Source of the DNA: UBA935 sp031556725
Lineage (GTDB): Bacteria; Bacillota; Clostridia; Lachnospirales; Lachnospiraceae
NCBI GenBank assembly: GCA_031556725.1
Contig: JAVBSL010000008.1
Span: forward strand, 1 to 64,000
Direction of reading: 5' to 3'
DNA: 64,000 nt
Shown here: one piece after another, positions 25,041-33,319 of the stretch
Layout: the number at the start of each line of letters is the position of its first letter
How positions within the stretch are numbered: the stretch's first letter is position 1
Translations under genes and position numbers: made by a program
The notes under the pieces: generated by a model
Told to the model about the DNA's origin: nothing
Seen by the model: only the letters and a program-made list of their open reading frames with translations
The model's database searches: none

Positions 25041-27248
25041 ATGAATCAGGAGCAGTTTTCAACACGATTTCCGCTGGGAACTCATATTTGCCGGGAGCCC
25101 ATGCCATCCATGAGAGAAATGAAGCATGACATGGAGGTTATGAAGGAAAAAGGATTCAATTTCATTAAGCTTCAGGAACATTGGCAGCTTGATGAGCCCC
25201 GGGAAGGGCAATATAATTTTTCCAAATACCATGAATTGATTGAGCATGCTCAAATGCTTGACATGGGTATCTATCTGGGAATAACCTGCGAGCAGGCACC
25301 AAATTGGCTTTACGAAAAATATCCCGATTGCCGGCGAGAGTTACATGATGGGCGGAAAGCGGCTTTCCAGGCACAATCAACCCTTCATGCGGACGGCAAA
25401 CCGGGACCATGCTTTGACCACCCGGGGGCAATGGCAGCCCAGCTTAAATTTATGGAAGCATTGATAACAGAACTAAGTGTTCACGAAAATATTGTGGTAT
25501 GGAATGTCTGGCAGGAAATCGGATATTGGCCGGAGATGCTGGTCAACGGCCGCATCTGCTATTGTGAAAATACCATACGGGTATACCGGGAATGGCTGAC
25601 AGAAATTTATAACCAGGACATTAATTCATTAAACACCCATTGGAATGTAAATTATCCTTCATTTGAGGATATTGTACCGGATCGGTGTGAGCGGCCGGTA
25701 TGTATTCCCCAAACCTACTACTATAAATATTTTATTGATCATATTCATACCGGCAGGAATTTAAAAGCTCGCTATCAGGCAATCGTGGCAAATGATCCGT
25801 TAAAACGTCCTGTTTTTGCCCATAAAGGCGGACCGGAAATTGGCTCGGGAGTGGACTGGACTTATGCCGGATGTGTAGATTTCCTGGGAAGTTCTAATTA
25901 TCCTGCATGGGGGTGCGGTCACTCATGGGACGACCATCGTCAGAAAAAACGGTTGGAACGTCACGATGCCCTTTTAACCGAAATGTGGGACGGCCTGGCT
26001 TTTAAAATGGATTATATCCGCTGCGCCAACAGAGAAAAGGCTCCTATCTGGGCAGCGGAATTTCAGGGAGGCCCCATCAGTACTGATTTTCATCTGGGCC
26101 GAACCCCTTCGGCAGCTGATATGCGCCGGTGGATGCTCACGACCCTTGGAGCAGGGGCAACCGCCATTGCCTTTTGGGTAACCAGGGCCGAAATCATGGC
26201 ACCGGAAACCAACGGATTTTCGCTGCTGGACAGTGAAGGAGATACCACAGAGCGCTTAGAGGAAATTGCTGAAATCGGTGTCCGGCTGCAGACCTATGCA
26301 AAGCTTTTTCATACCAATAATAAGCCCCAGGCAAAGATAGGCATTTTAATTAATGAATGGAACTATCAGTTATTAAGAACTATGCCTTTTGCACCGGAAG
26401 CTTATATTTACGATTTGCGCGGATGGTATAAGGCCTTGTGGGATATGGGAATCCCATGTGACTTTGTGGAAAGCTCCCGGCTTAAGGAAGAACGGACAAA
26501 GAATTATAAGCTGCTGCTTGCCCCCATGCCGCTGTCCATGTCCCATCAGGTGGCCAGGGATTTGTTTGATTATGCTTCTAATGGCGGAGCGGTTGTGCTG
26601 GAAGGTGGCTGCGGCCGCTTGAATGAAGTTGCTATGGCGGTCAGAGGGCAAATGAACAGTGAAATAAAAGAAGCGCTGCAGGTAAAGGTAGACCGTTTTG
26701 CATTGGTAAGAGAGCCGGCAGAAGAGGACCGCTGGAGTCAGGAAGAACGTACATGGGGGGAATACGAAGAAGCCGGCTTTACGCAGGGAACGGGAATTCT
26801 CAAAGGCACTTCTATAAAAGCCAATGTGTTCATTGAAACCTATCAGTGTGCACCGGAAGACGTCTGTCTGACCTGGCAGGGAAATCCCTGTGGCATCGTG
26901 AAGGAGATCGGTAAAGGGAAAATGTGGCTTTTGGGGACTTGTGTGGGACCGAATGCAACGGCTTACAAGGAAGAAGTTTCCCTGTCAGGAATAAAACAAA
27001 TCTTGAATAACAATGGAATATTCTCTTCTCATGTGGGAAGACTGCTGATCCAAAAGCGGATTTTAAGTGAACAGGAAGCATGGTTCTTCACCAATCCCAC
27101 AACAGAAAGAGTTACAGAGGAAGTGGTACTGCCTGAGGGGTTTACGTCGGCAAAGACTTTGCTGGAAGGAGAACTTTTGATAAAAGAAGGGAAAATAAAC
27201 GTTTCAGTGGAATCTCTGGACGTGAGTGTTGTTGTTTTAGAACGGTAG
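25041..27248 (+). CDS. GH42-like beta-galactosidase-family enzyme
   Basis: A 735-residue protein with a GH-A barrel (about 1-390), a Rossmann-like middle domain (about 420-620) and a C-terminal beta domain, the GH42 architecture. The proposed acid/base is E159 in NVWQEIGYW, where the usual Asn before Glu is Gln, and the nucleophile is E340 in WAAEFQGG. The substitution may mean an unusual specificity. AAGGAGAG precedes the ATG and the gene follows the fusion gene by 13 bases. No signal peptide, so it acts on imported beta-galactosides or arabinosides. Confidence 0.85.
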   Translation: MNQEQFSTRFPLGTHICREPMPSMREMKHDMEVMKEKGFNFIKLQEHWQLDEPREGQYNFSKYHELIEHAQMLDMGIYLGITCEQAPNWLYEKYPDCRRELHDGRKAAFQAQSTLHADGKPGPCFDHPGAMAAQLKFMEALITELSVHENIVVWNVWQEIGYWPEMLVNGRICYCENTIRVYREWLTEIYNQDINSLNTHWNVNYPSFEDIVPDRCERPVCIPQTYYYKYFIDHIHTGRNLKARYQAIVANDPLKRPVFAHKGGPEIGSGVDWTYAGCVDFLGSSNYPAWGCGHSWDDHRQKKRLERHDALLTEMWDGLAFKMDYIRCANREKAPIWAAEFQGGPISTDFHLGRTPSAADMRRWMLTTLGAGATAIAFWVTRAEIMAPETNGFSLLDSEGDTTERLEEIAEIGVRLQTYAKLFHTNNKPQAKIGILINEWNYQLLRTMPFAPEAYIYDLRGWYKALWDMGIPCDFVESSRLKEERTKNYKLLLAPMPLSMSHQVARDLFDYASNGGAVVLEGGCGRLNEVAMAVRGQMNSEIKEALQVKVDRFALVREPAEEDRWSQEERTWGEYEEAGFTQGTGILKGTSIKANVFIETYQCAPEDVCLTWQGNPCGIVKEIGKGKMWLLGTCVGPNATAYKEEVSLSGIKQILNNNGIFSSHVGRLLIQKRILSEQEAWFFTNPTTERVTEEVVLPEGFTSAKTLLEGELLIKEGKINVSVESLDVSVVVLER

Positions 27249-27263
27249 ACGGAGGCAATCGGG

Positions 27264-28058
27264 ATGTCAGATAGATTATTGATAATTCATATGGATGACA
27301 TTGGACTTACCTACGCCGCCAATGAAGCAGCCAAAGAGCTGTTTTTAGAAGGAGCAGCTACTAGTGCCAGTATTATGGTGCCCTGCTCATACGCATTGGA
27401 ATTCATTCGGTGGTCAAAAGAAAATCCCCAGTATGACATGGGGATTCACAGTACCGTAACCAGTGAATGGGAAAAAATCAAATGGCGTCCCCTCAGCAGT
27501 GCGGGGAGCGTTATCAGTTTGGTTGGAAAAGGTGGATTCATGGTGTCAGGCCAAAACGGCGAAATGGCATTGATATCAGCAGCGGATTATAAAGAGGAAG
27601 CCAGACGACAAATCGAAACAGCCAAAGAATTAGGTTTAGAAATCACTCATTTAGATAATCATATGTGGCCGGTATTGGGAAGAGAGGATATTTTAGACGC
27701 CTATCTGGAACTGGCTGCTGATTACGGACTGATTCCCAATCTCCCGTCGTTTGGATGGTTCAGCGAAGAAAAGAAAGCGAAAATTACGGCACACAATTTT
27801 CATATAAGTGACAGCGATTTTACCATTGGTGAATCCCAAGATGGTTTTTACAGACAACTTGCTGAATTAAAAGAAGGCCTCAATGTATTAACTGTTCATC
27901 CGGTATTGGATACACGCGAAGTGCGGTCATTCCTCTCCGGTTATGAAGCGCGTGTCCGGGAGTACGAAATTCTGCTAGACCCTGAAACAAAAAAGCAGAT
28001 TAAAAAGAATGGGATACGATTAGTATCTTGGGGAGACTTAAACAAAGTTTCCTATTAA
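27264..28058 (+). CDS. YdjC/ChbG-family carbohydrate deacetylase
   Basis: A 264-residue protein of the YdjC family, related to polysaccharide deacetylases. The metal site is visible: D11/D12 in HMDDIGLT, H62 in MGIHSTV and H133 in THLDNHMWP. The family removes an N-acetyl or other acyl group from a sugar, as in chitobiose use, but several members in plant-glycan loci have unknown substrates. The gene starts 15 bases after the GH42-like gene with GGAGG upstream and is followed by two oxidoreductases, which hints at an uncommon modified sugar. Confidence 0.85.
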   Translation: MSDRLLIIHMDDIGLTYAANEAAKELFLEGAATSASIMVPCSYALEFIRWSKENPQYDMGIHSTVTSEWEKIKWRPLSSAGSVISLVGKGGFMVSGQNGEMALISAADYKEEARRQIETAKELGLEITHLDNHMWPVLGREDILDAYLELAADYGLIPNLPSFGWFSEEKKAKITAHNFHISDSDFTIGESQDGFYRQLAELKEGLNVLTVHPVLDTREVRSFLSGYEARVREYEILLDPETKKQIKKNGIRLVSWGDLNKVSY

Positions 28059-28109
28059 ATAACAAAAATATATTATTTTTATATAAAAAACATTTAAAAG
28101 GAGAAAGAC

Positions 28110-29069
28110 ATGAGAACAAAAAGAGCATTTTTAGTGGAACCAAAAAAATTTGAAGTAAGAGAAGTGGATATTGCACCGGAAAAGGATCAGTTAATGGTTA
28201 AGATTACGGCTTGTGGTTTGTGCAACTGGGAATTAAATCACTGGTCAGGACTCATTGGAGAATATCCGCAGTCGGTAGGGCATGAATGGGCCGGTGAAGT
28301 TGTGGAAATGGGAAGCAAGTGTGAAGGCTTTCAAATTGGTGATAAGGTTACGATCCTGCCGGACAGCTTAACGGGATTTTCCGAATATGCCTGTGTTGGC
28401 TATAAAAATGCCTTCAAGCTGAATGCTGATGCAGACTGCCGCTACACCCTGGGCGAGCCATTAAAATGTATTACGACGGTTCTTAGAGGAACCAAAGCAG
28501 AATTTGGTGATTATGGTGTCATAGTCGGCTGTGGTCCCATGGGACTGTGGTGTGTTCAGGGTCTTGCCGGAAATTTTCTTGGCGGTCTAATTGCTGTTGA
28601 TGTGGATCCGGCGAAACTTGAGCTGGCAAAGAAATTCGGAGCAACCCATACCATTAATTCGAAAGAACAAAATGCGGTAGAAGAAATCAATAAAATAACC
28701 GGCGGCCATATGGCGGACTTTGTCATTGAAGGAACCGGGATTCCGATGGTACTGAATCAATGTATTCCTTACTTGAAAAATAGCGGCAGAGGAAGACTGG
28801 TATTGATGAGTTCTCACGAAAAAGCAGCAGATTCCTTTGATTTCAGAGATGCTATCGGCAAATCCATTGAATTAATTGTAGCCCATCCGGGATATTCCGT
28901 GGATCAGCTTGATGACCTGAGAAGAGCGGTGGATATGCTGAATAAAGGAATTTTTGATCTTCATGAGATGATCAGTCACACCTTTAAACTGGATGATATT
29001 CAAACTGCATTTGAAACCCTGGAACACAAACCGGCAGACTACATTAAGGGAATTGTGGTTCCTTCATAA
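28110..29069 (+). CDS. Medium-chain dehydrogenase (zinc-binding alcohol dehydrogenase family)
   Basis: A 319-residue MDR enzyme. The catalytic zinc site is suggested by C35/C38 in ACGLCNWE and H58/E59 in GHEW. The four-cysteine structural zinc loop of classical alcohol dehydrogenases is absent, and the cofactor domain has the GCGPMG nucleotide-binding turn. It likely oxidises or reduces a sugar or polyol with NAD(P). AAGGAG lies before the ATG. It sits between a deacetylase and a Gfo/Idh/MocA oxidoreductase, so the pair may interconvert a keto sugar. Confidence 0.85.
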   Translation: MRTKRAFLVEPKKFEVREVDIAPEKDQLMVKITACGLCNWELNHWSGLIGEYPQSVGHEWAGEVVEMGSKCEGFQIGDKVTILPDSLTGFSEYACVGYKNAFKLNADADCRYTLGEPLKCITTVLRGTKAEFGDYGVIVGCGPMGLWCVQGLAGNFLGGLIAVDVDPAKLELAKKFGATHTINSKEQNAVEEINKITGGHMADFVIEGTGIPMVLNQCIPYLKNSGRGRLVLMSSHEKAADSFDFRDAIGKSIELIVAHPGYSVDQLDDLRRAVDMLNKGIFDLHEMISHTFKLDDIQTAFETLEHKPADYIKGIVVPS

Positions 29070-29085
29070 AGCAAACAGGAGATTA

Positions 29086-29108
29086 GTGTGAAAAATAAAT
29101 TTTCACAC
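29086..29108 (+). promoter_or_regulatory. Hairpin covering the GTG start of the next gene
   Basis: GTGTGAAAA (29086-29094) and TTTTCACAC (29100-29108) form a perfect 9-bp stem with a 5-base loop. The GTG at 29088 lies within the first arm, just after AGGAG. The hairpin could limit translation from GTG and move initiation to the later ATG at 29166. Confidence 0.45.
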
Positions 29109-30212
29109 GCAAATTTGTGCCTGCGGCCCAAAGTTTGCAGGTATCGGAAAGGCATGGTTAATAAGATGGCATATAAAATTGGCATAATTGGAAGCGGCAT
29201 GATAGCCAAACAGCATATTGACAATATCAGGAAAGACGGCCGGGGAGAGGTAATCTGGATTTGTAATACAACAGAAGCAGTACTGGAGAGAAAAAAAGAA
29301 GAGTTTCAAATACCAAAAGGAACAACGAATTATAAAGATATTCTGGCAGACAGTGAAGTGGATGCAGTGATTATCGCTACACCGCCTTTTAACCATGGAG
29401 CAATTATGAAGGATGCTCTGCAGGCCGAGAAACATATTCTGATTGAAAAACCGGTCTGTATTAATGAAAAGGAATTGTCAGAGATCCTGGAAGAGGCAAA
29501 GAAACACCCCCAATTAGTTGTTTTAGAATGCTCCTGCCGTCATTCGGTGCTTCAGCCCAAATTCCGATTTATTAAAAAAATGATTGCGGAAGGGAAAATC
29601 GGTGAGGTTTATTATATCCATCATAATGCCGTAACGAGACAGAATCGCTGCGGAATCGAATACCCGGTAGCCCCCTGGTTTTTGGACAAAAGGAAGGCTG
29701 GCGGCGGTATCTTAATTGACTGGGGTGAGTACGATCTGGCTTTTCATTTGGGGATGCTCCCGCAAGAGCCGGAAATGGTGAGTTTAGATTGTTTTACCAG
29801 AAATGAACTGGATCAGGTACCATTTGACGCCCCGGTTTTTGATGTGGAAGAACATGCGGTGGCTTTTATGAAGTTTGACAATGGATTGCGTTATTACTAT
29901 GAGAGAAGCTCAAATGCCCATAATGAGCAGCCCCATGAAACCAGAATCTATGGAACCAAGGGCGGTATTAAGGTAAGCTACTGCTCTTGGGAAAGTGATG
30001 AGATAGAGTATTTTTATGTGACCGATGACGGCAAAGGGAAAGCGGTCAGTGAAAAAATTACGATTGATTATTCGGAGCATGCCGGTGATGGCGAAGAGCT
30101 GATGATTCACTTTTTTGATTGTTTGGAGAAGAAAACAGAACCTTGCATGCCGTTGGAATTGGCAGCCAAACATGCCCGGATTTTATTTGCTATCTTAAAT
30201 AGCGACCAGTAA
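29088..30212 (+). CDS. Gfo/Idh/MocA-family oxidoreductase
   Basis: A sugar oxidoreductase with N-terminal NAD(P) Rossmann fold beginning KIGIIGSGMIAKQHI, the EKP motif in LIEKPVC, and the C-terminal substrate domain with AGGGILIDWGEYD. The best ribosome site (AGGAG, 6-base gap) serves the GTG at 29088, giving 374 residues with 26 extra at the front. Family members start about where the ATG at 29166 is (348 residues), but that ATG has no close ribosome site. Likely role: oxidation or reduction of a sugar at a ring carbon, possibly with the dehydrogenase upstream. Confidence 0.85.
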   Translation: MKNKFSHANLCLRPKVCRYRKGMVNKMAYKIGIIGSGMIAKQHIDNIRKDGRGEVIWICNTTEAVLERKKEEFQIPKGTTNYKDILADSEVDAVIIATPPFNHGAIMKDALQAEKHILIEKPVCINEKELSEILEEAKKHPQLVVLECSCRHSVLQPKFRFIKKMIAEGKIGEVYYIHHNAVTRQNRCGIEYPVAPWFLDKRKAGGGILIDWGEYDLAFHLGMLPQEPEMVSLDCFTRNELDQVPFDAPVFDVEEHAVAFMKFDNGLRYYYERSSNAHNEQPHETRIYGTKGGIKVSYCSWESDEIEYFYVTDDGKGKAVSEKITIDYSEHAGDGEELMIHFFDCLEKKTEPCMPLELAAKHARILFAILNSDQ

Positions 30213-30232
30213 TTTAGAAAAGGAGCATTCGA

Positions 30233-31969
30233 ATGAACAAAAAAATGTATATCAATATTGTTCACCGTACCGAGGTGAACTTAAGTCAGTTGGAAGCACT
30301 TAAATTCCAACAGGCAGAGTGTCAGAAAAATGGACTGAAAACAACCTTGCTCATCGGTTATCCTTCCATGCTGCAGCCGGAAATTGTTGATTATGTAAAA
30401 GCACAGGGGGAAAGAGAAGATGTGGAGTTGGGAATCAGCTTTCATGATATTACCTGTTCACCTTTAAGTGAACTGGCAGGCAGTAATGAAAGAGCTCTTT
30501 ATTTACTCTATCAGGAAAATAAAACAAGAGTGGTAAAAGCGGTATTTGAAAAATTTAAAGAATTATTCGGCTTTATCCCTCATGCGGTGGCTGATTATAT
30601 TCTGGACTCCTTTACCTTGAATTACATAAAAGCAGAATATCCCGGTGTGGAAGCAGCCATTACCAATTGCTTTGAAGAAGGCGTCAAAATGTTTCAGGGA
30701 AACAACCACTGGTGGTACCTGTTCAATGATGGGGGACCCTGGGGAGCCTACTACCCTTCCAGGGATGGACAGCTCATTCCGGCAAGAGACAGTGAGGATG
30801 ATATCGGCATCGTTGGATTGCCTCATCTAAACCGGGATATGGTGCTTTGCCTGACCAGCCGGGACGACTATTTTGCCAGTCACCCGCTAAATGTAATGCG
30901 GGCAAAGGCAAACGATGGTTATCGCTCTCCTTATATGTTCCATTTTGTGGATCAGTGGCTGAAACAGGCGGAGTATAACGGCTTTGTTTATTACAATGTT
31001 TTCGTCAGCTTACAGTGGATCTGTGAAGGCAGTATGTTTATTGATGATATTGCCGAAGCAAGAAGGATGTATGCCCAGTCCCTGGCCTACTATAAAAAAT
31101 TAATCAATGATGGCGTAATGGAATCGGTATTCATGGAAGAATTCGCTCTTTGGTACCGGGAAAATGTTCCGGTGGGGACACCGGAGGTCAACCTCTGGGA
31201 CGATATCCTGTGTGGCAGCAAGCGACAGACCTTTTGGTATGTAGACCCGTACTTCAGAATGGCAATTGATATGAATCTTGGGGGAATGATCGTTGATCTG
31301 CGCCCATATGTGGGGCATTTGGATCGAAGTATGGGACCGGACAGTAAAAATTTGTGGAATGGTAATTATCCGTTTATTATGAGCTGGGAACATCGTCCGG
31401 GTTCGGAGCAGTTCTGTCTTGTGGAATACAATGGCCACAGAGCAGACATTAAAGAGCAGAGAGTGAAAGGAAAGCACCAAAGAACTGAGGACAATAAGCA
31501 CCAATTGGTGGTAGATCCCATGGAATTAGAGGTGGGTGATTTAACGGTTACCCTTCAGTCTGTCTTTACCTTCATGGAGAATGGCAGCGTGGAGATCGAA
31601 CGAAGGATTCTAAAGCTCTCTGATCCTTTGGCGAAGGTCCGGGTGGTAGAGTATCATAGCGGCTGCCAGGGAACAAGCGAATATCCGGAGGACATTACCG
31701 GAACGAAACTTTCTATTTCTGATGGAACAGAAACAAAAGAGATGGATTATGTATGGAAAAGCAGAAGCATTTCCATGAATCAGCCGGTATCATTAAAAGC
31801 TCAAATCCCCCAGGTTGATACACTGGTGGAGATGAAGCCGGTTTCCGGCAGTGATGAGGGCAGCATCAAAGAGGGGCATTTGTTTTTCCCCTTTTATGTT
31901 ATGGAAATTGCCCGGGAAATAGGAGAAAAGGAGGCGCTTATTACATGTCTGACCATAACAAAACCATAA
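30233..31969 (+). CDS. Unrecognised 578-residue protein of the glycan locus
   Basis: I do not recognise the family. The first ~380 residues look like an alpha/beta barrel with HRTE near the start, ELGISFHDITC, and long aromatic-rich loops (NNHWWYLFNDGGPWGAYY), reminiscent of polysaccharide deacetylase-like or GH57-like barrels. The last ~190 residues are beta-rich, like an accessory sandwich domain. No signal peptide or membrane segment. AAAGGAG precedes the ATG. It overlaps the following zinc-ribbon gene by 25 bases, so the two are likely made together. Probable enzyme acting on a sugar, activity unknown. Confidence 0.6.
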   Translation: MNKKMYINIVHRTEVNLSQLEALKFQQAECQKNGLKTTLLIGYPSMLQPEIVDYVKAQGEREDVELGISFHDITCSPLSELAGSNERALYLLYQENKTRVVKAVFEKFKELFGFIPHAVADYILDSFTLNYIKAEYPGVEAAITNCFEEGVKMFQGNNHWWYLFNDGGPWGAYYPSRDGQLIPARDSEDDIGIVGLPHLNRDMVLCLTSRDDYFASHPLNVMRAKANDGYRSPYMFHFVDQWLKQAEYNGFVYYNVFVSLQWICEGSMFIDDIAEARRMYAQSLAYYKKLINDGVMESVFMEEFALWYRENVPVGTPEVNLWDDILCGSKRQTFWYVDPYFRMAIDMNLGGMIVDLRPYVGHLDRSMGPDSKNLWNGNYPFIMSWEHRPGSEQFCLVEYNGHRADIKEQRVKGKHQRTEDNKHQLVVDPMELEVGDLTVTLQSVFTFMENGSVEIERRILKLSDPLAKVRVVEYHSGCQGTSEYPEDITGTKLSISDGTETKEMDYVWKSRSISMNQPVSLKAQIPQVDTLVEMKPVSGSDEGSIKEGHLFFPFYVMEIAREIGEKEALITCLTITKP

Positions 31970-32178
31970 AACCATTTGTTTGCCCGGCGTGCTTTGCCCG
32001 GGAAATTGATGTTTTGCAAATGAGATACGATAAAAGGAACGAGGAATATTACTGTACCAAATGTACTTATGTCGGAACTCTGGAAAGTGTAGAAAAATTC
32101 TTTGCTGATTTTAAGGAGCAAAAGTATAAAGATTTACGGGTACCTCATGAGTGGGACACAATAAATGGAGGCGTATAG
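31945..32178 (+). CDS. Small zinc-ribbon protein
   Basis: A 77-residue protein with C13-x2-C16 and C37-x2-C40 (CPAC and CTKC), which should bind one zinc ion. The rest is charged and helical. GGAGG ends ten bases before the ATG. It starts inside the end of the previous gene and stops two bases before the GH5-like gene begins, so it belongs to the operon rather than being a chance frame. Zinc ribbons of this size usually contact nucleic acid or a partner protein; what one does in a sugar-degradation operon is unclear. Confidence 0.65.
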   Translation: MSDHNKTIKPFVCPACFAREIDVLQMRYDKRNEEYYCTKCTYVGTLESVEKFFADFKEQKYKDLRVPHEWDTINGGV

Positions 32179-32180
32179 AA

Positions 32181-33296
32181 ATGAGCATGGATCAGGAAGT
32201 TTTACAAATCAGCAGGGACTTATTTAAAATTGATAAGCCCTTTGCAATTACCATGTGGGAATTTTCATGGATTGAAAGAAGATGGCCGGGCGCAGGCTAT
32301 GAGGACTGGGATCAGGCTTTATGTCAGCTTAAGGACAGAGGCTACGATGCTGTTCGCATTGATGCGTTTCCTCATCTTATGGCGAAAGATCCTCATAAAG
32401 AATGGCTTTTAAATCCTGTCTGGAGTACCCAGGAATGGGGCAGTCCAACCTATAATCGGATTAAGCTCTATGACGATTTCAAGGCATTTTTGGCAGCATG
32501 CAGACGGCATGGTGTGCGAGTGGCTCTGTCAACGTGGTTCCGTGTGGACAAGGATATGACGCTGATGAAAATTAAAACTCCGGAGGAACACGCCAGAATC
32601 TGGACCACGACTCTTGATTACATCCGAGAATGGGGCGAGCTTGACAATATCTTATACGTTGACCTGTGTAATGAGTATCCGCTGGATTGCTGGATCCCAT
32701 TTTTTACAGAACAATACGGTGATGCGGGACGGGATTCGTTAGAAGCAAGAAAATGGATGAGGGCGGCCACAGCGGAGTTTAAAAGGAGCTATCCCCACAT
32801 ACCGGTGACGGTATCCTTTGTGGAACCATTTGATAATACACCGGACGATATGGATTTTCTTGATTTTCTGGAACTGCATGTATGGATGGCACAAAGCAGT
32901 GACTATTATGATAAAGTAGGTTACAATTACGAGCGCTTTGAGGATATCGGATTTCACAATATGCAGCTGCACGGCGAGAAGATCTATAAGGAAAACAAGA
33001 AATACTATGACAAATGTCTGGTGAATCAGATTGACCGGGCGGCGGATTGGTCCAGAAGAACCAAAAAGCCTCTTGTTTCCACCGAATGCTGGAGTGTGGT
33101 TGACTATAAGGATTGGCCGCTGCTGAATTGGGATTGGATTATAGAACTGAATGAAGTTGGTGTGCGGGCAGCGTCGGCCACCGGAAGATGGGCCGGCATT
33201 GCCACAAGCAATTTCTGCGGTCCGCAATTTGTCGGGATGTGGAGAGAGAAGCAGTGGCATCTTGACATGACAGAGCTGATACATGAGCAAAATTGA
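32181..33296 (+). CDS. GH5-like cellulase-family enzyme
   Basis: A 371-residue single-domain barrel of the GH-A clan. The acid/base is probably E165 in VDLCNEYPL and the nucleophile E302 in VSTECWSV; the loop at about residues 18-35 is rich in Trp. I start at the ATG at 32181 because GGAGG lies nine bases upstream; an in-frame ATG at 32151 is inside the zinc-ribbon gene and lacks a site. No signal peptide, so the substrate is an imported oligosaccharide, not a polymer. Family assignment within GH-A is tentative. Confidence 0.75.
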   Translation: MSMDQEVLQISRDLFKIDKPFAITMWEFSWIERRWPGAGYEDWDQALCQLKDRGYDAVRIDAFPHLMAKDPHKEWLLNPVWSTQEWGSPTYNRIKLYDDFKAFLAACRRHGVRVALSTWFRVDKDMTLMKIKTPEEHARIWTTTLDYIREWGELDNILYVDLCNEYPLDCWIPFFTEQYGDAGRDSLEARKWMRAATAEFKRSYPHIPVTVSFVEPFDNTPDDMDFLDFLELHVWMAQSSDYYDKVGYNYERFEDIGFHNMQLHGEKIYKENKKYYDKCLVNQIDRAADWSRRTKKPLVSTECWSVVDYKDWPLLNWDWIIELNEVGVRAASATGRWAGIATSNFCGPQFVGMWREKQWHLDMTELIHEQN

Positions 33297-33319
33297 AAAG
33301 CAGAACAGGAGAAAATAGC

